Positions 9,476-21,910 of a DNA stretch of 64,000 nt are shown here, piece by piece. The stretch's first letter is position 1. Each line of letters opens with the position of its first letter. The translations under genes and the position numbers were made by a program. Under the pieces are notes generated by a model. The model had not been told where the DNA came from. It worked only from the letters and a program-made list of their open reading frames with translations, and searched no databases. The stretch comes from Globisporangium splendens (Eukaryota; Oomycota; Peronosporomycetes; Pythiales; Pythiaceae), in the NCBI GenBank assembly GCA_006386115.1, contig VFIW01000026.1:124001-188000 (forward strand), written 5' to 3'.

Positions 9476-12400
9476 TTAAATCATTCGTCTAGCTCGCGAG
9501 CGATGTTTCGGGCAAAATGCACGCAGTTGACCACCTTCGTTCATAAACATATCGTAATCACCTCTACTCTCCCGGCCGCACAGCGGGTGGAAGTAGGTGA
9601 GGCACGATCCGCGGAAGCATTTGATGCAGCCATCTTTCTTTTGGCACACAGCACAAGCCGGTCCTTTCATTTCCTCCACCGCCTCGGCGACGTTTTTTAC
9701 GCCACTCATGCGCTCCACGTCTGTAAATTGGACTCCTGGTGCCCACAATGCGCAAACCACATGAGCCCACTCGCCTTCGCAAGTCTTTTTAAATGCACAA
9801 CTTGGACGCTTCAGAGGACATAGTGCACAGGTCTGACGATGAACACACAAGCATACAAACATAATAGATGAGTCCATCGGACTGCAGCAACCATCCTTTA
9901 GAAAATAACACAGCAAAGTTGCGTACCAGTTCGCTGGATGGAGTAGAGGATTCTGCACAAGAATCGCAGAACCACGGCGCATCGCCACGAGGCACGTCTT
10001 GGATACCATAGCAATACTAGGAGCGCACACAATCGGTGATTAGTCATCCATACACATTGGCCAGGTCAGCTTTTGCATGCTCACCTTGTGAACTGCAACA
10101 GCACACTTTTCACACTGCACAATTGGGTCGTCGAGGAAACCCTGATCGCTAAAGCAGACTCGACACCACATCTCTTCGTCCACTTGAGGGTCGATGGCGC
10201 CTTTCCGCTTCTTGCGGCCAGGAGCCTTTTTTGGTGGCCCTCTTCGCCGCTTTTGAGGTGTGTCCTCGTCCTCGTCTTCGTCTTCCTCCTCCTCCTCTTC
10301 TTCTTCTTCATCCTCTTCTTCTTCTTCCTCTTCTTCGGCTTCCTCATCGTATTCTTCATTCGTAACATCGGCTTTTGCCTTTTCTTCACCCTCGGAATGT
10401 TCCGAGTCGCTAGAAGCATGCTCATCCTCACCTTCACTGCTTTTTCGTCCCGACCTTCGACTGCCAGCCTTTGTCGGTGTTTTAGCGGATGGGCCAACTT
10501 TCGGAAGCTGTTTTTGGATCTTTCGTTGTGCGCTTTCAATCTTCTGAATAACGAATGGCTCCGTGCTGTTCTCTCTTCGCAGAGTGATACGAATACCAGA
10601 AACGGATTCCACTGGTTTACGTTGGGCTTTCTTTGTCTTTCGTACAGGAGTCGAAGGTTCATCGAAATGGTCATCGTCATCTTCGCTGTGATATGTCTTT
10701 CTGTCTCGGCGCTTTCCGTTCGCTTTCGCCTGTTTCCGTCGCCCCCTTCCAGCCTTGCTCGACGATTTTTGCGTAAGGTCTTTCGTTCCGTCCAAAAACT
10801 CGAGGTACATCAGCTCACTCTCGACGTCCTGGTTTCGTCGTCGCTTGGGTCGCTCAATCACGTCCAACCACTCACTTGCCACGCTTCGAACATTTACGCC
10901 ACCTTTTACGACTGGACCCGTGACTTTCAGTTCAATCAAGATCGACATAATCTGGTCGGCATCGGCGAGGGAACCGCCACGCTGCCGCTCCTGAACCACT
11001 GCGCGTGCAAGCTCTCTCAGCTCTGTCAAAAAACCCTTGATATCCTCTTTCGAGGCAGAAGAAAGCCAACCCTCTTGCACCTTGGTCATCAACAGCTGAA
11101 CAGGTTTTGGTCCGAGAACCTTCTCCCAGAATTGCTCATCGTTGAAATCAATTGTGCTGTCTGACGATTCCGCCGTGAATGTTGCCTTCGAAAAGGAAAG
11201 AGCACTGCTTTGAGAGACCGTCGGTTTTGATCCATTTTCGTCTTCACCTTCGTCTTCTCCATCAACGTTTTCCCCGCGGGTAGGATCATACCGAATCGTA
11301 CGACTCGAAGACAAAAGCTTGTCAATATCAAGTTCGTTGATTGCGCGATTCTCAGGATCTTGCTCGTCATCTTCACCCATGATCGCATACGCTCCATATC
11401 TGATCATCATTTCAACCTTTTCACGATCCAGAGACATGAGCGACATCATGTTGCCGCTATCGTCATCCTCACCATCGAATTCGTTGCGAACACCACCTGT
11501 TTCAAACACAGCGTGATGCATACCCAGCTTTTTGGACGCGATGTCAAACATCTGGGCTTCGTACGTTTTCTTGGTGACCAAACGGTAGATGTTCACTGAC
11601 TGCGTCTGGCCGATACGATGGCAGCGAGCAACCGCTTGCAGATCGTTCTGAGGATTCCAATCACTGTCAAAGAGAATCACCACCGAAGCAGCGATGAGAT
11701 TGATACCAACACCTCCAGCTCGTGTACTCAACAGGAATGCAAACGTTTCTGAATCTGGATTATTGAAGCGATCAATGGCTGCTTGCCGAGAGTTTCCTCG
11801 GACGGAACCATCCAGTCGTTCAATGCTGTACCCTCGCAATTGGCACATGTCTTCAATGATATCCAGCATGATTTTGAACTGAGAGAAAATCAGCACCTTC
11901 TTGCCTTCTGCTTTGAATTTCGTCAGCAACTTGTCCATCAACACGGTTTTGCCACTCGCTTGAATCAGGATTTTTGTTCGTTGCTGCTCGTCCAGGCGCG
12001 CGCACTCTTTTTCTTCCGCGCCGCGGATTAAGAATGGATGATTGCAACACTTGCGAAGTTCCATTTCCACATTCACGAGATTCGCAACCGTTCCAGACGC
12101 ACCCATATTCAAGAAAGAGCGGTTCCGCTCAAAAATGGCACGATAGTACTTCTTCTGCAGGGTCGTGAGTTCGACATCAATGATCGTCTCTTCTTTTGGA
12201 GGAATACTTTTCTCCACATCTTCCTTTACGCGACGAAGCATGTATGGACGCAGCTGCTCGTGCAATCGTGCAACTTGCTCGGCCGTGTTCAGATCACCAT
12301 ATTCATCATAAAACTGTTGCTGACTTGGGAACTTTTCCGGCTCAATGAAGTTCAACAGGCACCAGAGTTCGAAAACGCCGTTCTGCAGTGGTGTGCCTGT

Positions 12401-15400
12401 CATCAGGAGACACGAGTCCCAGTGAAAGTTACTCAGCGACTGAAGAAGCTTGGCTTCTCTGTTTTTCAGCTTGTGGGCTTCATCGATGACAACGTATCGC
12501 CAATGGATCGTCTCCAAGTACTCTGCATCTGCCATCAATGTTTGGTACGACGTCACAAGCACATTGAATTTGTAGATCCCGCGCTTCTTGTACACATCGG
12601 ACGCGTAATAGAACTCCTGCTCCCGAATGAAGGCTCGAATATCAGCTCCTCCCTCTGAATCGTGATAGACCACACAATTCATCGATGTCCACGTCTCAAT
12701 TTCCCTCTTCCAGTTTCCAAGTGTAGCAAGCGGAGCAACCACAAGGAAAGGTCCTCTAATATGTTCACGTTGTCGCAAATGCTCCAAAATTGCAGTAGCT
12801 TGAACCGTTTTACCGAGACCCATTTCATCGGCAAGGATACAATTCCGACGGTTGTACCAACAAAACACCATCCAGTTCAGACCTTCCAGCTGATATGGTC
12901 GCAGTGTGTTTTGGCTGTTGTAGACGGGAGATTCTTGGTATTTCGCCCACGTAGTAGCTTCAGGTCTAATGTCACTGAGAGTGGCTGGGTGAGCACCTTG
13001 TAAAACAGGCGGGTGGTTGTAACGGTGAAAAGCTGCAATCTTGCGATCATCCGTCACTTGGTCTTCCCATTCCCAAGTGCAGTCAACGTAGCTCAAATCG
13101 CGCCATTTCACCAAAAACTTGTTGCCTCTTCGCACAACTGGTTGTTGATCGTCATCTTGCCCTGCACCGCGATTATTGTAAGGACTCACTTCCTCAGGCT
13201 CTTCGATCTCTTTCATACCCAAAATACGATCCACTTCAAGGTATGCCTCGCTGAAGTATGAGCTGAAATCCTTCTCTTCTCCGATGACAACGTTCTCCCG
13301 TGCATTTTCCACAAGTCGAGAATTCTTTTGAAGATACCGTCGCATTCGCATGATCGAGTGGTGCCCAAATTGCTCAATTTGATTGACGTTCAGCCAGTTC
13401 ACGTGGAGATACGACACGCCCTTCCATTTTATCAAAAACTCCATCACAACCTCGTCGTCATCGCTGGTTTCCTTGTGGAAGCGAATACCAACAATTTTAT
13501 CGATCTGAGGACCTTTCGGAGCTTCGTCTTTTGATTTTGCTTTCACGACCTTCTCATCCTCACTCAACTCAAAGTCTGCGTCATCGTCGTCACGTACGTA
13601 ATTCTTCTTGGCCTTTCCAGCATTTCTGCCTGACCGACGGGTCGGCTTTTGCTCTTTTGGCGGAGCAGCAGCAGCAAAATTGTCATCGGAATCACTATCT
13701 TCGTCTTCATCGGAGTATTGTTTCTTTTTGCCGCGTCCCTTCTTCGTCTTCTTTTTAGCTGGCTTCGTAACTGTGTGTGCAGCAAACGTCTTGCGTTTCT
13801 TTGGCTCGGCGTTTTGTTGGATATGGCTATGGGCAGTCGATTTCAAAGCACGACTAAGAAGCTCGTTCGGGATATTACCGCCCGTAGAAGTAAACTTGAA
13901 CACCATGATTTGTGCACGCAACTGCTCTTTCTGCTCGTTCGTGAATGCAGCACGAAGCACAGCTCGCTTCACAGGACGCTGAATAGGTTTCATATCACGT
14001 ACGTTCGACGCTGAGACTGGAATACCGGGATGCTGGGATGCCATTCCAGCAGATGCCGACATGTTCCCCGCTGGGTTCATAAACTTGATCGCACTGTTTC
14101 CATACGTTTGATGGATGTAACGATTGTACGCCACTGCTGCCTCTTTCTCTGTTGAATAGACGCCTAAGCGTCGAATACCACCACCGTCGACATGAAGTTC
14201 TGCAGCCCACTGGATCGGCGAAATATATCGAACTCCCATGTGCCACATGCCCGAAGTAAACTGCTCTGGGTTATCGAGATTGTTCATGGAAGTCCGAAGC
14301 CCTCTTCTATAGCCGTTGACATCGGAATTGATATTGCTCACAAGGCCAGCACCTCCCGGCCGCCGAAGTCGAAGCAGAACTGGACGCAGGGATTTCAGCC
14401 GAGATACCACACGAGCAAAGTCTTCCTGAGACTGGACTAGGAAACCATCGACGGCAACAAGTTCGTCACCGATGCGAATCATCCCGCTTGCCTCTGCTGG
14501 ACCCATGATACCACCTTCTGGTCGACGGAAACTAGTGATGGTCACCGATCCCATGCGCACACTCATATTCATGCACAGTCCGATAGATCCTTTCTGCAAC
14601 AGAACTTCATACTCTTCTTGCTGATACGGATCTTTCCATCCATGCGCTACACGATCACTGTTCACGGTCGCTCGAAGTACATCAACAGCCATCGCAGTCG
14701 CTTGCGCCGGTGTCGATACATTCTTCGCGTAGTTGACTAGTTCTGACAGATGCGTTCTGTCGATTCCATACACGTTTTCGTCGATCTGCTGTGCAACAAG
14801 AGTATTCGCAGCAAACGGTGGAGGCGGTAACCGATCTGGCGGACCCTGTGGCTACAGAATAATCGATGAGAACCCACGCATCAGCAAAACAAATAGTTCA
14901 TACTATGTGCTTACCTTGTTGGCTTCGTGTCGAAGAGGTTCTGGTGGAGCAGGTAGAGTTCCTTGATTGGTCCAGGTTGCATCAGCCGTAGCGTCCTGAG
15001 CAGCTTGCCCGTTAGCGCCATCATTCCAGGCTTTCTGGAAATTAGGATCGAGTCCACTTGGACCTACAGGCGGATCATCTTGAGCTGTATTGTAGAAAGA
15101 TGGCGAAGTAGTCTGGTGCTGAAACATTCGCGACGCAGGGACCGCGTACGACATCGCGCTGTCGGGGAGTTGCGGTACCCGATTGAGTGCGTCTGGCGTG
15201 TCATTGCTGCCAGCATCCCCATCCCCTGCCACGTTGTTATGCTCCAGCGATCGTGGATCTCCGTGAATCGGTCGAATTGGGGTTGGCGCTGGAGCAACAA
15301 AATTGGACGAAGCATACGTAAACTGAAGCTGATGACTGGGTGACACGACGCCTTGTTGCTGCTGAACGTCGCCACCCATTCCGGATGCAGGGAAACTTGG

Positions 15401-15886
15401 GTACATCGGGTGGACGCCATTCGGTGTTCTTGAACCCATCGACGAGGATGAGGACCCGACCGGCGGAGGAAGATGGGTATTATTTTTACTCGTGTCCAAC
15501 GACGACGGATCCGATGCACCCATCGCTGACGTCGACGCTGGACTTTCTCCAGTCGCCTGCTGACTACCACTCGCATTATTCGGGTCCATCGCATCTTCTT
15601 GATCTTGTCGTTCGTCCTTCGCTTCCACTTGCGGCTCTTCCTGCTCAGCAGGTTGCGCACCGGCGTCCTGCTCCTTCTCTGGCATCGTCGTCTGCTTCAT
15701 CGGATCCGTGTCTCCATCCGCAGACTCCGCTGCCTCGCCACCGTCTTTGTGCAACTCGCTCTTCTCATCGCCTGCAATTGCAGGGACATCAGCATCGTCT
15801 GCTTCTTGCTCCTCCTGCTTCGTCACCTTTTCGTCTTCCTGCGGCGGCGGCTGCTGCGGGTCCTGCGTCTTGTCGTCTTCCGCCAT
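9476..15886 (-). CDS. CHD-type chromatin remodelling ATPase with PDZ, AP2, QLQ, PHD and ePHD modules
   Basis: Four exons (15886-14915, 14851-10085, 10016-9927, 9832-9476) give 2061 residues; all junctions are in phase. The ATG at 15886 starts an acidic, Gln/Pro-rich region. Modules in order: a PDZ-like fold (about 410-488, RIGDELVAVDGF), an AP2-like DNA-binding domain (about 526-583, GVRYISPIQWAAEL), a QLQ-like motif (about 625-660), two chromodomains (about 774-833 and 858-935), then the SNF2 motor with Walker A DEMGLGKT (about 999-1006) and DEAH at 1113-1116. A run of acidic residues and a basic patch precede a PHD finger (from 1885, split by an intron) and a C-terminal extended PHD (about 1944-2055). 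The enzyme should slide nucleosomes using ATP and read histone marks through the chromo and PHD modules. No lesion was seen in 6.2 kb of coding sequence. Confidence 0.9.
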
Positions 15887-17330
15887 TCTCTCTCTCTCTT
15901 CACACACTCACGTAAGCGCGACGACAACTACGTGTGCGTGCCAATGTGTGTATACTCGTAAGCGCTGTGTGTGTGTGTGCTGTGGTGTCCGCACTGCCGC
16001 TCGCCGTCGTATCCGCTTTCTCCCTCGTCACCCACACGCGCATTCCCAGCATGCACGCAGGAAATGCAAACAACACCCCGCCGCCCTTCGCGCTCGCTCA
16101 CTTGAAAAACAAACACAAAAAAACCTTCATCATCCGACCCGAGGTTTTATTCTCTTGAAAGAAGATCCCCAAAGGTTTTTAGGGTCACGATTTTGAAAGA
16201 ACATCAAAGGGGTGTGAGGTTATTTTATTGGAGCTAACATTCGGGACGTTCGGGATGTACCCCCACTCACACATTTTCTCTCTCCGAGAGTAACCCCTCG
16301 AACTTGGAACTCTATTCAAGACATCTAGTCCCTTGTAAAGAGGCTCTGTGCTGCTATAGCCATGCTGTTCTCGTTCATTCGCTTGTGTGGGACGTCGCAT
16401 GCACGAGTTCATCTAGTATGCACGATGCTTTGTGTGCAATCAGAAAATCCCGCCTCTCTCGCTCATTTAAATCACTCATAAGAAAGCCTCTTATTGCTGA
16501 TAAAGAGGTATTGCACCCACTGTTTTTGCCATTCCTATTCGATCCCTTGCTTTTTTTTTGTGTGATTGCATTCCCGTTTGAGGGTGTGTGGACTATCTTG
16601 GATATCCTCAGCGATGAGTTCAAGAAATGATTTCACTCTCTCCCTCTCTGCTACTACTGTATCAAGTGGGTACAGATCTGGGAGACGTCAAAACCGTCCA
16701 CTTCATACAGACACTTTGTTCGCTTGACACTTGCTTCCAGTTGAAGCCATCAATCCCATCATGAGATCGATCGATAACGCCAATGATGATCATGGCGTTG
16801 CGATCAGCTGATCGTTCAGTCGTCCTTCTGTTCGTATGTGCAGGCACCACCGCCATCACGACGATCTCAGATATTATTGAGATCAGGTGGGACAAGCGTC
16901 TGTGGCGCACGATTTGGATGATTGGGAAGGAAGAAATGAAGATACGTAAGAAAGGTCCACGTACATAAGAAAGGGTGGCGCGTAAGCTCAAACAATAGAC
17001 AGGTCGAGCGTCAAGATGGCCAAGTCCCTCTCATATCGCTTTCGTGTCAACAGACAACTTTCTTTCTTTCTTTTTTTCTGTTTGAGATTATTTGAAAATG
17101 TGTTAAACCATCGATGCGAGTTCTTGTCCCTTTCGCCGCTTCTTCCAGCAGCACAATATTGAGCCACTCATGACGTCCGACTTTTGCTGGAAAGAGGACA
17201 TCCCGGCTGTCCATCCCATCTTGTGTGTGTGTGTGTGTCGGCCAACTTCCCGAATATCGAAATCCCACGGTACCTTGGCAGTCGAGTGAAATCGATACTA
17301 TCATCGATTCCGATCTCGGGGTCTCACTAA
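15887..17330. other. Intergenic with GT/CT microsatellites
   Basis: Upstream of the remodeller and downstream of TFIIF beta. It holds CT tracts next to the remodeller ATG, a GT tract near 15965-15980 and a second GT tract near 17222-17238. Open frames here are short and show no recognisable protein. The promoter of the remodeller should lie in the first few hundred bases. Confidence 0.5.
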
Positions 17331-18831
17331 TTACCCTTTAGACGAGACACCGTCCTTGTATTGTGGCTTCAACTCGTAGCAGCTCTTGTTTGGACCCTTG
17401 CGATGATACACGCAGATCTCTTTCAGCACTTCCTTCAGGAACGACTAGAAGCACACAACACGATGCGTTTTCCCAGAGTTAGGCGTCAGATAACTATAGA
17501 CAACTAGCGCTTTGAATTGAATCCATCCATGATTTTTCTCAGAAAGAGTACGTACTTCAGGCTGACGGCAATGGTAGTTGAGTTCCTTGAGCGGCCAGTA
17601 CTCGCGTTCCTCAAAGTGGTGGAACACCAAGTTCTTGAGTTCATCCTGGTGAAGCGTAGCATAAACAGAGTTAGCAAAAAGTTAGTCTTCACGGTTGAAA
17701 GCGTATTTCGCAACAAACAGAAGAAAAACGCAGCGAAGAGTGCATACCTTGCTCATCTTGACCTTCTTGTCAATCTTGTCGTTGAGCTTCGCGTCGCCAG
17801 CGTCCTACAAAAGAAATTACATGTGATGTCAGCCTGTTTATATCAAATACATACATGAATCAACATGCCTCCTTCCACGTACCTCTTCGGCTTCAGCATC
17901 TGGTTTTTCGATCGTGAATTGGATTCGCGCCTTCTTGACTCGAGGCAGATCCTCCAGCGGTTGAACGATTCTGTCAGGTGACAAATCAAGTGAACATGTA
18001 ATTGATCCATCTCAGTTATGTCCCCATTGCGTACTCAAATTTACTAAGAGCGAGCCCACTCACCTTGTCTTCACCATCGATTTGATCAGACGCTGCTTGC
18101 ACATTTTGCTGTACTGGTCGTTGCGCTGCGCCATGATCGTGCAGCTCTGCGTCACGGTGCCTTCGATCGCCATGCGTCCCGAGCCGTCCTGCGAAAACAC
18201 CTTGAGCTTCAGTGGCGTCTCGCCGATCTCCACGCGGTATTCCGTTGGAGTGCTTCCATCCTCGAGCGTGCTCGGGTTCACCGTCAGGAAGCCCTATTAA
18301 CCCGGAAAGAAGGTGTAGTCCATGGAGAACAAGTCAATTCACGCATGAGAAGAATATTCGCACTGAGCATCTTCCAAGTTAATAAAGACAACATTTCGGA
18401 ACTCACACGTCGTTTGCCGAGAACGCTTCCTTTCTCGAGCTTGATAGATCCCAGCATCGTCTCACTCTCTGTTCGCATAATCCACGCAACGGACAGCACA
18501 TACGCATAATCAGTATTCATTCCCGAGCGGCATGCAGCCACGTAAGGTGTGGCAACACACCTTGAACATTCTTCCATGCCGCCCCCAATGCTGTCTGAAA
18601 AAACAAAAAACAAAACAAAACAAAACAAAAAACACCAACGAACCATCCAAATGTTAAATCGAATCCAACCACACACACCGCGTCCACACGAGGCAATACG
18701 CCCCCACAGCAGGCACAGACAGGCAGCTGTCTCTCGGTGTCATCGCTACGTACCGGGATCTTGGCGAGATACACCTCTCGGTCCTCGAAATCGAGGTGCA
18801 ACGGCTCCACCACTTCCTCTTCTTCCGCCAT
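17331..18831 (-). CDS. GTF2F2: Transcription initiation factor IIF, beta subunit (RAP30)
   Basis: Eight exons: 18831-18754, 18594-18561, 18468-18407, 18293-18064, 17970-17883, 17804-17748, 17645-17556 and 17444-17331, giving 250 residues, the same size as animal RAP30. All seven introns are GT-AG and in phase. TFIIF beta binds RNA polymerase II and helps TFIIB and promoter assembly. The N-terminal dimerisation fold reads VYLAKIPTALGAAWKNVQ and then GSIKLEKG. The linker follows, and the C-terminal winged helix reads LNDKIDKKVKMSK, then DELKNLVFHHFEEREYWPL and SFLKEVLKEICVYHRKG, ending ELKPQYKD. The most intron-rich gene of the window. Its ATG lies beside the divergent uroporphyrinogen-III synthase gene. 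Confidence 0.95.
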
Positions 18832-18964
18832 GATCGCTCGACAACAAAGACTGACTGCTTGCACAGTTGGTTTCCGAGTTTTACCTTCTTATACTAATTA
18901 CCTGTTCAAACGGTTCCACTCATCAATGTCACAACTACCTCTTGCACTTAATATTGCAGGCAGC
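18829..18964. promoter_or_regulatory. Short divergent promoter between TFIIF beta and UROS
   Basis: Only 133 bases separate the TFIIF beta ATG (minus, 18831-18829) from the preferred UROS ATG (plus, 18965). The two genes must share promoter sequence. An in-frame UROS ATG at 18830-18832 sits inside the same CATG palindrome as the TFIIF beta start. No TATA box was seen. Confidence 0.5.
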
Positions 18965-19915
18965 ATGAAGGAAGAGTGCCTGAGCGGATTGATCATGACG
19001 CGAGACGCCGACAAGGTCTGCAACGTCTTGCTGCTCAAGGCCGCTGACGAGAAGTACGCGCGTGCGTTCCAGGGACCACTAGGTGGAGAGCAGCAGAAGC
19101 CACGCACAGCGTTCAGTGTGCACTTTGTCGACGTGCTGACGTTCGAGTACGTGAACGCGGAGGTGCTCGCGAGTGCGCTGCGGCATCTCGAGAACTACAG
19201 TGGCATCCTCGTCACGAGTCCGCGCGGCGCGATCGCGATTTCGAATGCGGTCGGCGCGCTCAGAGAACAGGAGGCGCGCGACGCAGTGCTGCAAAAGCTG
19301 GGTGCGGTGCCCATATACTCGGTGGGAAGGGCGACATCGCACGAACTTGATGGGCTCGGCGTCACATGCGCAGGCGAAGAGAGCGGCTCGGCCGAGGTGC
19401 TGTCTGAGTATTTGCATCGAGACGGAGTGCTCTCCGAAGAGAGCAAGACCAAGCCAATGCTGTTTGTATGCGGCGAGAAGCGAAGCGATACGCTCCCGGA
19501 GAGCTTCCGACAGCGTGGACTGCCGATTGAGGAGCTGATCGTCTACAGAACATGCGCCGTCGAGCAGATCGAACTCCCAGAGCAGTGCACATCGCCAGAT
19601 TGGGTAGCGTTTTTCAGTCCGAGTGGCCTCAACGCCATGAAGAAAGTGGATTTGCCATGGGTGTTGGTGAAGAAAGCGGCGATCGGTACGTCTCTCTCCA
19701 TCTCGATTGTGTCTTAAACCTGTGTTTCGTGCTGCATATCAAATTGTTTATCTTCGTTTGTTTCTCCAGGGAAAACGACTGCGACGGCGCTGCAGCGCTA
19801 CGCTGAAGAAACCGGACTCAAGCACTGGGAAGCCACTGTGGTTGCTGCGAAGCCAACTCCTGAGGGATTAGCAGCCGCCATTGTGGAGTGTGAGCTTACC
19901 AACGAAGCAAATTAG
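18965..19915 (+). CDS. UROS: Uroporphyrinogen-III synthase
   Basis: Two exons (18965-19685, 19770-19915; intron GTACGT to CTCCAG) give 288 residues, close to the family length. The enzyme closes and flips ring D of hydroxymethylbilane to make uroporphyrinogen III, the branch point to haem and sirohaem. Family landmarks read in order: VLLLKAA near the N-terminus, GILVTSPRGA, YSVGRAT, LFVCGEKRSDTLP, ELIVYRT, FFSPSG and, across the splice, AAIGKTTATAL. In-frame upstream ATGs at 18928 and 18830 would add 12 or 45 residues; the longest form begins with a basic, hydrophobic stretch (RLTACTVGFRVLPSY) that could target mitochondria. The stop is TAG at 19913-19915. Confidence 0.92.
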
Positions 19916-20278
19916 CTTTTCTGAAGCTGCATCGATGCACATTTTTGTCAAAATAGTAAGCGTGACCTTCAAAAGCTTCACGGAAAATATGTGCGCGGTC
20001 ATCATTGAAGCACCAAACAATCGCTTCACGCTTTTGGTGAGAACAAGGATGGATATGCTGGCATTTTCTCTGGACGCATTGCTGTCTATTCCGAAGTCGC
20101 CACTCTCTCTCTCTCTCTCTCTCTCTTCTCCCAATCACGATCTTTATTCTTCTTCCTTATTTCTGTTGCTGCTGTCGTAATATGCTGCTGTTGGTTTGCT
20201 GCGCGCTCGCTTTTATTCACAGATGTGTCCATTGCTATAGACTCAGCCACGTCATCGTGTAAAGCCGCCTGGACGCGT
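19916..20278. other. Intergenic with CT microsatellite
   Basis: 3' spacer between two convergent genes. It contains a CT repeat near 20102-20126 and no convincing coding frame. Confidence 0.5.
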
Positions 20279-20598
20279 TTATTCTTCGTCGCTCTTCTTT
20301 GGCTGCGCCACACGCTTCAACTCCTACACGCCACCAAAGCAGCAGCAATAAACGCAAATGCATACACACACGAAAAAGTCAGTATCTGCCACAGCCTGGA
20401 CCACCAAAATCTCCATCCGTGCATTCATGAACGACTCCTATCCCCACTCCACAGGACCACTATTATAACAACAAACAACGCATGACATACCGCAGCGCCT
20501 TCTCGTCGCGCGTTCCAGTCTGCGAGCGGGCCCGCGACCAACTGCGAGGCGGCCACGATGAGCCCGCCGGCGAGCACGAAGCGCATGAATCCGTTCAT
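20279..20598 (-). CDS. Small single-pass membrane protein (50 residues)
   Basis: Two exons, 20598-20491 and 20323-20279, joined in phase 0 across a 167-base intron (GTATGT to GTGTAG). The product starts MNGFMRFVLAGGLIVAASQL, one predicted membrane helix at about residues 5-24, then ADWNARREGAA and a basic/acidic tail RVAQPKKSDEE. I do not recognise the family; the shape is like small mitochondrial inner-membrane subunits, which is only a resemblance. It is divergent from the MYND gene with 152 bases between starts. Support is the clean splice, the strong helix and an ATG preceded by ACCAAG. Confidence 0.5.
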
Positions 20599-20750
20599 CT
20601 TGGTATCTCGTCCTTTGCTTGTAGAAATGCCCTCATTTAGCGGACGGCTGCTCTGCAGAGCAAGTGAACAGCTACGGTTCGGCATCGCGCGGTCCGGTCC
20701 CGAACCGTCCCACGAACCGAGAAATTGCTCAAATCCACTTATTTCCGATT
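20599..20750. promoter_or_regulatory. Divergent promoter, small membrane protein / MYND gene
   Basis: 152 bases between two opposed ATGs. The segment TCCACTTATTTCC just before the plus-strand ATG resembles the pyrimidine-rich oomycete initiator, but the match is loose. Confidence 0.35.
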
Positions 20751-21910
20751 ATGCGACTCGCATTTTACACTGCCTGGAGAACAACGCTAATGACGACGAA
20801 TGTGCTGGTTGAAGCGCTGCCGGCTGCCGCGGATTGCGCCGAAGATGGCGCGCCCAGCAGCGCAGTGCAGAGCATGCGCAACCGCCTCATCGCTGCCAAT
20901 GTGCTCATGCGATACGACTACGCCTGGTATGTCGTAGATGCGCTGTGATTGCACCAATTCTCCATGCCTTTGTCATTAGTTTCTTTTGCTGATATGATGC
21001 TGTTGCATGTAGGAAAGAGGTGGAGTTTACTCGCGCGGACTCGCGGCTGACGGGCATCGTGAGTCGACTTCTGTACCAGTATGCGATGTGGCAACACCTC
21101 GCCGCTGAGCATATTACTGATGGCGAACTCCAGAAGGCAAACTTTAAAGTGTATGTGGACGCGAACGGGTACGATGTGTTCCGCGACGATTGTTCGAAGG
21201 CGTGTGCGCTGATGGGCTTTGACGTGCTCGACGCCGACAGCGAGCAGGAGTACAATGCTGATCTGGTGTTTATCTACATTGCGCCGCCAGGTGAACTGCG
21301 CGTCGACTCGCAGTACGCCACGCTCGAGCAGTTTGTGGCGCATCATCGCCAAGCCACCACGCCTGTCGATCGCATGCCGCTGTTTTGCTTGTTGAAGGGC
21401 GAAGCGGCGTTCCTGGAGCCTCCACACGACGACGAAGCTGAGCGAGTACGTGGTCTCAGCGAGTTCGCTATCTCGCAGCAACTTCATCCGCGCATGCAGG
21501 AGGCTGAGTACAGCTCCATCGCGCAGTTTGCCGTCGAGTTCACGCCATCCATACCAAACGCCGACCACGACTCGGACGTGAAGCAAGTCAAACTTGAGCA
21601 GCTCATGAGCAACTTTGGCTGCGTCAACCACAATCTCATGCATTACACAGAGAAGTGGGAGTTCTACGCACCTCAACAGAGCGTGTTCTGCAAGGACGAC
21701 GCTGTCATCCACGCCTCGGACGACGACCCCCTGTACTGGCTCGAATACGCCAAAGACAAGACGTGCCACTATTGCCACACCATGACCGCGAAACTCTCGC
21801 GCTGCGCGCGATGCCACGATGCACGCTACTGCTCCCGCGATTGCCAGCGCTCGGCGTGGAAGTTCCACAAGCGCCTGTGTGGGAAAACGCCGGAGGAAAT
21901 CAGCTCGTGA
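20751..21910 (+). CDS. MYND zinc-finger protein
   Basis: Two exons (20751-20926, 21013-21910; intron GTATGT to ATGTAG) give 357 residues. The C-terminal 45 residues form a MYND finger with the full ligand set: CHYCHTMTAKLSRCARCHDA followed by RYCSRDCQRSAWKFHKRLC. MYND fingers bind short proline-containing peptides in partner proteins. The N-terminal 290 residues are a conserved-looking globular region that I cannot assign; no SET domain is present, so it is not a SMYD methyltransferase. A later in-frame ATG at 20790 is an alternative start. The frame is intact and ends with TGA. Confidence 0.85.

Noticed and set aside
10073..11164. 363-codon plus-strand open frame across the remodeller
   Set aside because: It is the complement of low-complexity acidic and basic stretches of the remodeller and translates to runs of Phe/Leu/Ser. 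The minus strand carries the conserved domains.
16304..16630. 108-codon plus-strand frame upstream of the remodeller
   Set aside because: Composition is skewed, no splice partner or domain; a neighbouring frame is equally open.
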